NCBI GenBank assembly: GCA_028683635.1
Contig: JAQUHL010000019.1
Location: forward strand, 1 to 12,976
Origin: Candidatus Cloacimonadota bacterium
GTDB lineage: Bacteria > Cloacimonadota > Cloacimonadia > Cloacimonadales > Cloacimonadaceae
Reading direction: 5' to 3'
Length of the DNA stretch: 12,976 nucleotides
Shown here: one piece after another, positions 6,731-12,976 of the stretch
How the letters are laid out: the number at the start of each line of letters is the position of its first letter
How positions within the stretch are numbered: position 1 is the first letter of the stretch
Made by a program: the position numbers and the translations under genes
Notes under the pieces: generated by a model
The model's database searches: none
Told to the model about the DNA's origin: nothing
Seen by the model: the letters and a program-made list of their open reading frames with translations, nothing else

Positions 6731-8848
6731 TCAGATAGTGATGGCCACCTTCAGATAGGCCGAAGCCGAGCTTCGGATATAGTGCCCCAAAAGATTGGAC
6801 ATTTTTGCCTTCTCATCCTGAAGTTGTTTGGTTTGATAGCCTATATACAAGAAACAATCACGTTTAAACTCATATCCCAAGCTGCCATAATTGGATAGGT
6901 TTTGATAAATAGAATCTTCTTCATAGGTACTGATTCCCAAACCATTTGATATATGAATGCTGGAATCAGGATTGAAATATATGTTGGCATTTATGATTTG
7001 ATACTGGTTATCCAGATACACTTCCCGAGGTTCAAAACTGCTCATTTCCAAATTATGTTTGGGACACTTGTATTCTGTGTGCATCACATTGACTGAGTAA
7101 CTGAGTTTTTCGAAAAGAGTTCCATCCAGCGTTAGCGATATATTATTGCGATCTCTCGTATCATCATGGCTGTAGACTATTGCCTTGGAATGAGTTAGTG
7201 AAGAATATATTTTGAACTTCTCCCAGGCCCAGAACCCAGTATTGAAAGTGAGTTCATGAACTACATGATTCGAATTTTTCAGATCAAGAACACGGCTGAT
7301 ACTGGCATATACCGAAAAATTGAACTTGGGTTTGAGTGCGAAATAGATATTGGCACAATGTGAGGTCTCGGAGTTTTTTTCCTGATTGTCAATTCTAAAG
7401 AATCCATTCCAATAACTAATTCCCCAGTTTTTCAAGAACTTATCCTTGGTATCCGAATCCCAGGTTACGTTTGTGCCCCAGCGTGTACAATTTGTGTCTG
7501 TATAGTAACCCATATCCGCCAGAAAATCTTCCGAGACCTTATTGGCATCCACTGAAAGGTTCCAGTTTTTGGCATCATATTCGAACTCGACTGAGGAATT
7601 ATACCCATTTTTGGTGTTCTTTTCCTCGTCTTTACAAAACCTGGTGCTGGCCTTGTGATCCGCATTGAGGTAAAAATCTTTGTATAGTTTAAGCCTGAGG
7701 TCTCCAGAATAGACATGATTGTAGTAATCCCGGTTCATTTTACTGACCAGGGCATTGCAGAAGGTCAGGTTTCTGGTCGAGGGGATTATGGATAGAACCT
7801 GGTAATAGTCGTCACTGGTTATCACATAATCTCCTGAGCGTTGTTCTTTGTCCCAAGCCCCCAAAATCCCATAATTCATGCTTTTCACATTACCTGTAAG
7901 TTTATATGCCAGTTGTGGTTTGACTATATTTCTGGAATAAAAGACGTTTGAATCCACCCCAAAGGCATCCAGGTCTTCAGTGAAGAAGAACCTGTTTTCA
8001 TTAAAATACGGAGGATATCTTGTGTTGTAAATATCCATCGCACCATCCAAAGGTGCGTCGCTATAATCCGGATTCAGAGAGATCTTGATTTTGGTTCTTG
8101 AACCGGGATTGAAGGCAATATCAAGTCCCACATTTTCGGGATCAAAGCTATTGGTTTTGTTCACCAGGTCATAGCTTTTCACAAAGTAAGGTTTGAGCTG
8201 CAAGTCCAAAAGGCGCGGAACTTTATGGTTCAAAACAATTTCCTGAGCCTGAGTATAATAACCCTTTCCTTCATTAGTATCGCGGGGTGGGAAGGAATAA
8301 TATGTTTCGCTTTGGTCATTGTAACGGGTGAGGATAATCTTCCAATTATAAGGCAGTTTCTGATGGTATCGCAATTCTCCGAGAGGAATTTTCATCAGGA
8401 CCTGCCAGAGGCTGTCGTTGTGAGCTGTCTCATATGAGTATGAACTGTTCCAGGCAGTATCGACTCCGGAAGTGTAGCTTCTAACCCCATCATATAATGC
8501 GCCATTTGGTTGGGCAACATACATATAAGCATAGTAGGCTTCAGGGATGGTAACAAGCTGAATACGAACAAAATCGGATTGGTAAAAACCATCCCTGCCC
8601 CGATTTTGGCCTATATGGAAAGTTTCATCAATAACGGATTCAAACTTTACATACAGTGCTTTGTCATCTTGCCAAAACCAGGCTTTGGTTTTAAGCACCT
8701 CAGGCTGAAAATCAAGGGGGTCGATCCGCAAGAATTCACCGGAGGTATTTTCCTCAGTATGCACTGCGTCCCTTGAGAACGGAATCTCAAAAGCACTCAG
8801 GCACCCGAAAGCAAAACAAAGAGTTATGAACAATATGAGAGATCGCAT
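6731..8848 (-). CDS. DUF5916-type protein with CBM9-like N-terminal domain and predicted outer-membrane barrel
   Basis: A 705-residue exported protein. Residues 1-19 form a signal peptide, probably cut after LSA. Cys16 lies in AFGC, a poor lipobox. A CBM9-like beta-sandwich follows (about 45-205; KAWFWQDDKALYVKFES, then DGFYQSDFVRIQL). The DUF5916 signature begins at NPDYSDAPLDG (259-269) and continues to NENRFFF (283-289), matching the family pattern NPDFSQVEAD...FPEKRPFF with several substitutions. The rest, to residue 705, is strand after strand of alternating aromatic and polar residues, as expected for a large outer-membrane barrel. The ATG at 8848 has AGGAG five bases upstream. Family members are widespread in Bacteroidota and related phyla; their substrates are mostly undefined, so transport or glycan binding is only a guess. 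A candidate promoter lies at 8886-8914. No terminator separates its end from the next gene downstream, so some read-through is possible. Confidence 0.8.
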   Translation of the reverse strand: MRSLILFITLCFAFGCLSAFEIPFSRDAVHTEENTSGEFLRIDPLDFQPEVLKTKAWFWQDDKALYVKFESVIDETFHIGQNRGRDGFYQSDFVRIQLVTIPEAYYAYMYVAQPNGALYDGVRSYTSGVDTAWNSSYSYETAHNDSLWQVLMKIPLGELRYHQKLPYNWKIILTRYNDQSETYYSFPPRDTNEGKGYYTQAQEIVLNHKVPRLLDLQLKPYFVKSYDLVNKTNSFDPENVGLDIAFNPGSRTKIKISLNPDYSDAPLDGAMDIYNTRYPPYFNENRFFFTEDLDAFGVDSNVFYSRNIVKPQLAYKLTGNVKSMNYGILGAWDKEQRSGDYVITSDDYYQVLSIIPSTRNLTFCNALVSKMNRDYYNHVYSGDLRLKLYKDFYLNADHKASTRFCKDEEKNTKNGYNSSVEFEYDAKNWNLSVDANKVSEDFLADMGYYTDTNCTRWGTNVTWDSDTKDKFLKNWGISYWNGFFRIDNQEKNSETSHCANIYFALKPKFNFSVYASISRVLDLKNSNHVVHELTFNTGFWAWEKFKIYSSLTHSKAIVYSHDDTRDRNNISLTLDGTLFEKLSYSVNVMHTEYKCPKHNLEMSSFEPREVYLDNQYQIINANIYFNPDSSIHISNGLGISTYEEDSIYQNLSNYGSLGYEFKRDCFLYIGYQTKQLQDEKAKMSNLLGHYIRSSASAYLKVAITI

Positions 8849-8885
8849 TACTACTCCTGGATCAGCTATAGTTTACACCGGATGC

Positions 8886-8914
8886 TTCATAAATAAATCA
8901 ATTATTCTTGTCAA
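8886..8914 (-). promoter_or_regulatory. Candidate promoter for the DUF5916 gene
   Basis: On the minus strand a perfect TTGACA (8914-8909) is followed, after 17 bases, by TATGAA (8891-8886; four of six matches to TATAAT). The region around it is AT-rich. A start near 8879 would give a leader of about 30 bases ending in the AGGAG ribosome site. The large hairpin at 8980-9039 lies about 66 bases upstream of the -35 box, a distance compatible with an upstream regulatory site, although no function has been shown. Confidence 0.5.
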
Positions 8915-8979
8915 AGATTATTTGATCTGGCCATGGCTCGAATACATAACCCTCAGCTACTTTACTGACTGTCATCAGG

Positions 8980-9039
8980 GCGTGAACATAGTGTGAACAA
9001 TGCGTGGAATTTCACGCATTGTTCACACTATGTTCACGC
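8980..9039. repeat. Large perfect inverted repeat (26-base arms, 6-base loop)
   Basis: The left arm (8981-9006) begins CGTGAACATAGTGTG and ends AATGCGTG. The right arm (9013-9038) is its exact reverse complement in all 26 positions. The outer pair G8980/C9039 also matches, extending the stem to 27. The loop is GAATTT, itself partly self-complementary. No T-run follows on either strand, so it is not a normal Rho-independent terminator. It lies beyond the deacetylase stop and upstream of the DUF5916 promoter. It could be a 3'-end RNA hairpin, a protein-binding site, or a copy of a dispersed palindromic repeat. Confidence 0.9.
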
Positions 9040-9060
9040 TAAGCTCACACTAAGCTAAGG
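9010..9060. repeat. Tandem 11-base repeat array overlapping the hairpin arm
   Basis: Read on the plus strand the segment divides into units of exactly 11 bases: TTTCACGCATT (9010-9020), GTTCACACTAT (9021-9031), GTTCACGCTAA (9032-9042), GCTCACACTAA (9043-9053), and a partial GCTAAGG (9054-9060). TCAC is invariant in the four full units. The first units make up the right arm of the inverted repeat; the third unit straddles its end and the last two lie wholly outside it, so the array is not simply a consequence of the palindrome. A period of 11 is close to one helical turn, which would place the TCAC cores on one face of the DNA. Confidence 0.8.
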
Positions 9061-9119
9061 CCGAATGCTCGCGAAGTAACTCAACTTCCAAACATCATAA
9101 ATTACGTGATATGGGAGCT

Positions 9120-10088
9120 TCAGTGAAGTCTCAACAGGTCTTTGATGCTTCTGCCGAGGGGTTTGATGGTGAATTCAAGATAGTTCCTTTTGGGAGTATC
9201 TTCCATCCGGATCCGATCTTGGGGGGGATGATCCAGAAGCCTTATGCTGAACCGCAGACCCAGCATGGCTTTGAGCCCCAGTTCTTCTTTAATGCGAGTT
9301 TCTTGTTCTTGTGACGTGCGAATGCCATAGGGATAGGCAAAGAGATTTGTCTTCTTTCCAGAGATCTGCTCCAGAACCTGGCAGGAATCCTGGATTTCAG
9401 ATTTAAGATCAGCATAGCTCAGGCTGTTGCAAAAGGGATGCGATACCGTGTGAGAGCCCAATTCCACATTTCCTTGTAGCATTTCGCCAAGCTGTTCCAG
9501 GCTCAAAAAGGGCCTTTCCCGGGCAAGAAACTCTTCCTGGCTATCCTGTATGGCTTCCTTCCACAAGAGGTCTGCCAGGGCATCTTTTTGGCCCATTGAA
9601 ACACTATTGAATGTAGTGGCGGGGTTATCTGACCATGTAAGCTGAAAGCTGTCGCGATGTTGTTTCAGCAGCAATTCCAGTTTATCCGGGCTGGTATGCT
9701 TGCGGATTACTATCCATTTGTGGTTCCAGGCCAGGGCTTGGTTATTGATGCACTTGGTTGTTAGAAATAGAGTTAGAGGTAGTTTGTGCTTCTTCAGGAG
9801 CGGGAAAAGATGAAAGAAGTTGGAGGAGAAGCCATCATCAGTAGTCAACGACACCGTTTTATTCAGAGATACGTTAGCCTCCTGAGCTGCATATACTTCC
9901 GAAAGAGGGATAAATCTGTATCCAAGTTTCTTCAACCATAGGATTTGCCGCTCAAAGCCTGCCGGGGACAGGGAAGTAAAATAGATGGGATTCGCGCCCT
10001 CAGAGATGTCATGATAATATAATATTCGGGTTTGAGACGCCCCGGGTAGCAGGAGTAGTCTGGTTAGCCAAACCGGGAAGGGATACAT
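9120..10088 (-). CDS. Polysaccharide deacetylase (NodB-type) family protein
   Basis: A 322-residue carbohydrate esterase 4-type protein, predicted to remove N- or O-acetyl groups from a glycan using a metal ion. Numbered from ATG 10088: RILYYHDI (21-28) opens the domain; LTTDDG (82-86) is motif 1, with the TDD catalytic/metal aspartates (usually TFDD); HTVSH (213-217) supplies the two metal histidines; and FAYPYG (250-255) is motif 3. No signal peptide is seen, only a short hydrophobic LTRLLLLPG, so export is doubtful. Start choice: ATG 10088 follows the stop of the acyltransferase gene by 4 bases with GGAG 12 bases upstream. A GTG at 10109, with AGGA only two bases upstream, would add seven residues and overlap by 17 bases; it remains possible. 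It is the last gene of the lpt-linked block. Family is confident; the substrate is unknown, and lipid- or nucleotide-linked sugars are possible. Confidence 0.85.
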   Translation of the reverse strand: MYPFPVWLTRLLLLPGASQTRILYYHDISEGANPIYFTSLSPAGFERQILWLKKLGYRFIPLSEVYAAQEANVSLNKTVSLTTDDGFSSNFFHLFPLLKKHKLPLTLFLTTKCINNQALAWNHKWIVIRKHTSPDKLELLLKQHRDSFQLTWSDNPATTFNSVSMGQKDALADLLWKEAIQDSQEEFLARERPFLSLEQLGEMLQGNVELGSHTVSHPFCNSLSYADLKSEIQDSCQVLEQISGKKTNLFAYPYGIRTSQEQETRIKEELGLKAMLGLRFSIRLLDHPPQDRIRMEDTPKRNYLEFTIKPLGRSIKDLLRLH

Positions 10089-10092
10089 TTGC

Positions 10093-11223
10093 TCAGATAG
10101 CTCCGTCACCGTCCTGAATCAGGAGTTCAGGTTCCAGATCGAGGTCGTTGGTACGCATGGCTTCAACCGTGTGTGATTTTTTGAATAGAAAAGGAAGTTT
10201 GTACTGGTTTAAGATCTTGATAACCAAGGGATTGTGGGTATTGATCACGTCGATTTGGTAGTCTGATACCAGTTTTCCGATCAGAGCTGCTATCTGCTTT
10301 TCAGAACCGGGCAGGATATAGAAATAGGGAAGTCTTAAGACTCCGTCCACTATCTGAAAGCTGATAAAGGCTGTCATGGTGGCATTGTTGAATACTTTGG
10401 CAGAGAAGTTTTCAAATCTTTCACCCAGGATGGCAAAATATGATGAATTGCGCCAGGAGATGCTGCGGGGTTGAGTACTGAGGAAGTGTAGATCCATTCT
10501 CCAGGTCAGGTTTGCTTTGTTTTTCACTGCGAGATCATTCCTGCCGTTCTTTTGGATGAAATTCATGGTTTCCTGATCGGGAATGCGTATATACTCAAGG
10601 GATATGTCCTTGCCAACGGGGTTTACGGATACCCACCACTTATATCTGTATTTCATTGCTAAAGAGCTGATAAAGTGAATAAATCTATAGCTATACTTGA
10701 AGATACCATGATATTTTTTATAATCTATCAATACCTTACGACTGATGTTAATGAAGAAAAAGCTTCTTTCCCTAGTGACGTAGGTGCTCATCTTTCCGCA
10801 TTGATGAAACCTTTTGCTGGATTGGACATGGGCAGAACTGGTCATGGCGTGTCTGGTTTCAGCAAGGGCAAGATCAAAGAGACGCATGGCAATGCCCCTT
10901 CCCCGATATCGCTCTTCTGCCCACCAACTTGTGAGCCAGTTTATTTTCTGCTCTCCCTGAGTGGTGTGGATTAGTTCGGGAACCAGACCGATATAGGCGA
11001 TGAGGAGATTTCCATCCCAGGCAGTTAGCAACAGAGTGTCGTCATCCTCTGCATTGGGATTGGCCAGATAGGCAGAGATCCTGAGCCTGGTAATCGGGAT
11101 GTTTGGTTGGTTCCAATATTGCTCATCAGATTCGTATAGCCTTGCCAGATCTGCTTTGGAATAGATTTGGAGGTAGATATGCTGGGTAGCATTGCCAAAC
11201 TCCGGTGTTTCGATTGTTTTCAT
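10093..11223 (-). CDS. GNAT-fold acyltransferase with C-terminal extension
   Basis: A 376-residue protein. The N-terminal part (about 15-150) is a GNAT acetyltransferase: strand TLLLTAWDGNLLIAYIGL (63-80), then ERYRGRGIAMRLFDLAL (104-120), with the R-x-R-G-R-G acetyl-CoA pyrophosphate loop at 105-110. A basic, aromatic middle (about 150-225) leads to a second mixed alpha/beta part (about 255-355) with FAILGERFENFSAKVFNNAT and a strand/helix rhythm that could be a second, degenerate GNAT domain; that is inference. No signal peptide is present, so it acts in the cytoplasm. ATG 11223 lies 4 bases after the lptG stop with no clear Shine-Dalgarno sequence, implying translational coupling. The deacetylase gene follows immediately. 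An acetyltransferase and a deacetylase together suggest acyl editing of one sugar, but the substrate is not visible. Confidence 0.75.
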   Translation of the reverse strand: MKTIETPEFGNATQHIYLQIYSKADLARLYESDEQYWNQPNIPITRLRISAYLANPNAEDDDTLLLTAWDGNLLIAYIGLVPELIHTTQGEQKINWLTSWWAEERYRGRGIAMRLFDLALAETRHAMTSSAHVQSSKRFHQCGKMSTYVTRERSFFFINISRKVLIDYKKYHGIFKYSYRFIHFISSLAMKYRYKWWVSVNPVGKDISLEYIRIPDQETMNFIQKNGRNDLAVKNKANLTWRMDLHFLSTQPRSISWRNSSYFAILGERFENFSAKVFNNATMTAFISFQIVDGVLRLPYFYILPGSEKQIAALIGKLVSDYQIDVINTHNPLVIKILNQYKLPFLFKKSHTVEAMRTNDLDLEPELLIQDGDGAI

Positions 11224-11227
11224 TGAG

Positions 11228-12316
11228 TTAGATTTCTGCTTTTTTCAGGAAAAAGAAGCCCAGGAAAGTAAAACCGATATTGGGTAACCAGGCAGCCCAG
11301 ATCGGGGGAATAACACTCGCATAGCCAAGACTTTGGATGATCCGGACAGTGATCAGATAGATGAAACAGACAGCCAGACCCAGCATAAAAATCCAGCCTC
11401 TGCCTTTGCTGCGCACACTGGTCGTGGCAATTGGTATGAAGAAGAAGATAACTATCAGGTTGGTAAGCGGAAAGGCAATTTTCATATGTAAATCCACAAT
11501 CTCGGGGCTGGCATCATCTCCCACTTTTTCCAATCTGGAGATATAGTCCTTGAGTTCAAAGAAGTTCAGGGCGAGAGTCTTTTTGGTTATTCGGATAAAA
11601 TCCCGTGGGTGGACATCAATAAAGGGCAGATCAGTGCTGGCATAGTATTGCCAGGCAATTTGTTTGCCATCCTTGAACTTTCTGGTTTCGAGGTCCTGCA
11701 AGATCCATTTATCTTTATCCCAAAAGGCAGATGAGGCGGTTGTATGCTCAATGATCTGGTTAGTTCCAAAATCTGTTCTGGTGATGTCGATTACCCGCAG
11801 GGTATTTTTGTAACCATCGAAGAAACCAAAGTAATAAAAGTCATTTTCCTTGCCCTGATAATGGATTCTGGCTTTCAGCATATTATCTTCAGGCTGCTCA
11901 CCTTTGATTAGAACGCGATAGACATATTCCCGGGTGGATTCAGCCCGGGGGAGAACGTATTCTCCCAAAATGGCAATGGCTGCGCTGATTAAAAATCCGA
12001 TCAGAAAGAGAGGTAGCATGGCTCTTTTTATACTGATTCCGGCAGCGCGGATAGCCACACTTTCATTGTGTTTGGCGAGGCTGTTCATCAGGAATAACCC
12101 CGTCAGCAGAACCGTTACAGGTGACGTGAGGACAATTAGATAGGGCAGCCTGAGGAGGTAGTACCATACTCCCAGATCAAAGGTCGCTCCACTGCGGATC
12201 AGACGCGGAAGGTTGTCTATCACGTCAATCACAATAAACACGGCTGCAAAAGAGAAGAAGATGATAAGATAGGTTTTCAGGAATTCCCGGATGATGTATT
12301 TGTCAAGTATCTTCAT
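11228..12316 (-). CDS. lptG: Lipopolysaccharide export permease LptG
   Basis: A 362-residue YjgP/YjgQ-family permease, the same length as E. coli LptG (360). With LptF and the ATPase LptB it forms the inner-membrane ABC exporter that passes lipopolysaccharide to the periplasmic LptC/A bridge. It starts ILDKYIIREF, like the LptG N-terminus VLDRYIGKTI. Helices lie at about 12-33, 55-78 and 100-120, then a periplasmic beta-jellyroll (about 130-265), then three more helices (about 280-298, 307-325, 336-357). The cytoplasmic coupling stretch NSLAKHNESVAIRAAGIS (78-95) is typical of the contact with LptB. The ATG at 12316 follows the lptF stop by 9 bases with AAGG as ribosome site. The order lptF-lptG is the usual one. 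The start, motif and topology all agree. Confidence 0.92.
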   Translation of the reverse strand: MKILDKYIIREFLKTYLIIFFSFAAVFIVIDVIDNLPRLIRSGATFDLGVWYYLLRLPYLIVLTSPVTVLLTGLFLMNSLAKHNESVAIRAAGISIKRAMLPLFLIGFLISAAIAILGEYVLPRAESTREYVYRVLIKGEQPEDNMLKARIHYQGKENDFYYFGFFDGYKNTLRVIDITRTDFGTNQIIEHTTASSAFWDKDKWILQDLETRKFKDGKQIAWQYYASTDLPFIDVHPRDFIRITKKTLALNFFELKDYISRLEKVGDDASPEIVDLHMKIAFPLTNLIVIFFFIPIATTSVRSKGRGWIFMLGLAVCFIYLITVRIIQSLGYASVIPPIWAAWLPNIGFTFLGFFFLKKAEI

Positions 12317-12325
12317 ATCAGAACC

Positions 12326-12976
12326 TTAGTGAATGATCTCATCTGGGATTTCCTGCTTTTTGGCTTTCATGTGGGAGAGCTTCCAGGTGAGCTGGTGTAG
12401 GTCGATAAGCTTTTTCTCATAGATCGAGGCAATGATGAGGATTATGCTAACTATAAGGAAGATAAGGTTTATCAACCACATAGACCAAAAGGGTGAAACA
12501 ATACCCTTATCTGCAAGTTGTTCACCACCAGTCAGAGCGACATAATAGATCAGAAATATTATTGATGATACCGAAAAGGCCATGCCAATTCCGCTGCTGC
12601 GGGTCATCAATCCCAAAGGAATACCAATCAGAACAAAGATGATGATGGCAAAAGAGAGAGCATATTTCTTGTGATATTCAACCTGCAGTGCCCGCAAAGC
12701 TTCAGCTACTTCATTCAGTCGGTTGCTTGCCAGAGTGTGTTGTACATTCAGTCGGCGCAGGGATTGCATGTTAGCATAGGTATTAGGCTTGCTGCGCTCG
12801 AATTCGAGCCGTTTGGAAAGGTTGTTGATCTCAAGTTTCTGTTTTTCGAGCTCGAGCTTCTTGTCCGCAATGCTCACTACAAGCTGCTCATGGGTCATTT
12901 CCCGATCCGATCGATAGCCCGATTCATATACTTCCATCTGATTGCCCAGATTGCGGATGTTGACTGTAAACTGGTC
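12326..12976 (-). CDS. lptF: Lipopolysaccharide export permease LptF, C-terminal part (5' end outside window)
   Basis: The frame is open from the window edge (reading QFTVNIRNLGNQ before the first internal Met) to TAA 12328-12326, so the gene is cut by the window, not broken. Visible parts: the end of the periplasmic domain; a charged, heptad-rich segment (IADKKLELEKQKLEINNLSK and onward) that is probably a coiled coil inserted before the membrane part; then the LptF signature KYALSFAIIIFVLIGIPLG; a second helix (GIGMAFSVSSIIFLIYYVAL); and a third (WSMWLINLIFLIVSIILIIA). This three-helix end with the IGIPLG motif is the C-terminal half of LptF-type permeases. It acts with LptG in the inner membrane. 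E. coli LptF lacks so long a charged insertion; similar insertions are, from memory, common in FCB-group homologues. Confidence 0.88.
   Translation of the reverse strand, partial: DQFTVNIRNLGNQMEVYESGYRSDREMTHEQLVVSIADKKLELEKQKLEINNLSKRLEFERSKPNTYANMQSLRRLNVQHTLASNRLNEVAEALRALQVEYHKKYALSFAIIIFVLIGIPLGLMTRSSGIGMAFSVSSIIFLIYYVALTGGEQLADKGIVSPFWSMWLINLIFLIVSIILIIASIYEKKLIDLHQLTWKLSHMKAKKQEIPDEIIH

Noticed and set aside
8793..8812. Lipobox in the DUF5916 protein (AFGC, Cys16)
   Set aside because: The -3 position is Ala with Phe at -2, a poor lipobox, while LSA just after it is a good signal peptidase I site; barrel proteins of this kind are not normally lipidated.
8990..9030. CRP-type operator in the palindrome (TGTGA and TCACA present)
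   Set aside because: The central GTG and CAC are separated by 6 bases rather than the 8 in the CRP consensus, and the outer TGTGA/TCACA pair is far too widely spaced.
8980..9039. The large hairpin as a Rho-independent terminator
   Set aside because: No T-run follows the stem on either strand, and the stem is much longer than usual for this class.
10675..10974. 99-codon plus-strand open frame inside the acyltransferase gene
   Set aside because: Antisense to the GNAT domain, which has a clear acetyl-CoA loop; no ribosome site of its own is evident.

Overview
The window looks like a chromosomal segment of a diderm (Gram-negative) bacterium. Nearly every gene concerns the cell envelope: two LptF/LptG-type lipopolysaccharide permeases, an outer-membrane patatin/beta-barrel protein, a membrane-anchored parvulin chaperone, a lipoprotein and a DUF5916-type barrel protein. 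The family mix (DUF5916, DUF3332, the GEGNGG-type phosphohexomutase) suggests the FCB superphylum, possibly a Cloacimonadota-like lineage. That placement is inference from remembered family distributions, not from a search. I see no rRNA, tRNA, CRISPR array, transposase, integrase or phage gene.

Layout. On the plus strand, positions 1-2561 hold the 3' end of a gene for a LiaF-like C-terminal domain, followed 24 bases later by a patatin-POTRA-barrel gene of the PlpD (type Vd autotransporter) architecture. The rest is on the minus strand, and the two blocks converge with only 2 bases between stop codons. In order of minus-strand transcription (right to left) there are: lptF (cut by the window edge), lptG, a GNAT-type acyltransferase gene and a polysaccharide deacetylase gene, as one tight block; a 270-base gap with a large perfect hairpin and an 11-base-period repeat array; the DUF5916 gene with its own candidate promoter; a DUF3332 lipoprotein gene with its own candidate promoter and a good intrinsic terminator; a gene-free stretch of about 355 bases; and a ppiD-like gene coupled through TGATATG to a phosphohexomutase gene.

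How they may work together. LptF and LptG are the transmembrane part of the ABC exporter that lifts lipopolysaccharide out of the inner membrane. The two glycan-modification-type enzymes packed behind them suggest modification of an envelope sugar or lipid A-like molecule, although the substrate is unknown. The phosphohexomutase would supply sugar-1-phosphates for envelope glycans. The PpiD-like protein would help secreted proteins fold, plausibly including the two barrel proteins.

The most unusual non-coding element is at 8980-9060: a 26-base perfect inverted repeat with a 6-base loop, whose right arm is also part of an 11-base tandem array that runs about two units beyond the palindrome. 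It has no T-tract, so it is not an ordinary intrinsic terminator. It lies between the lpt block and the DUF5916 promoter.
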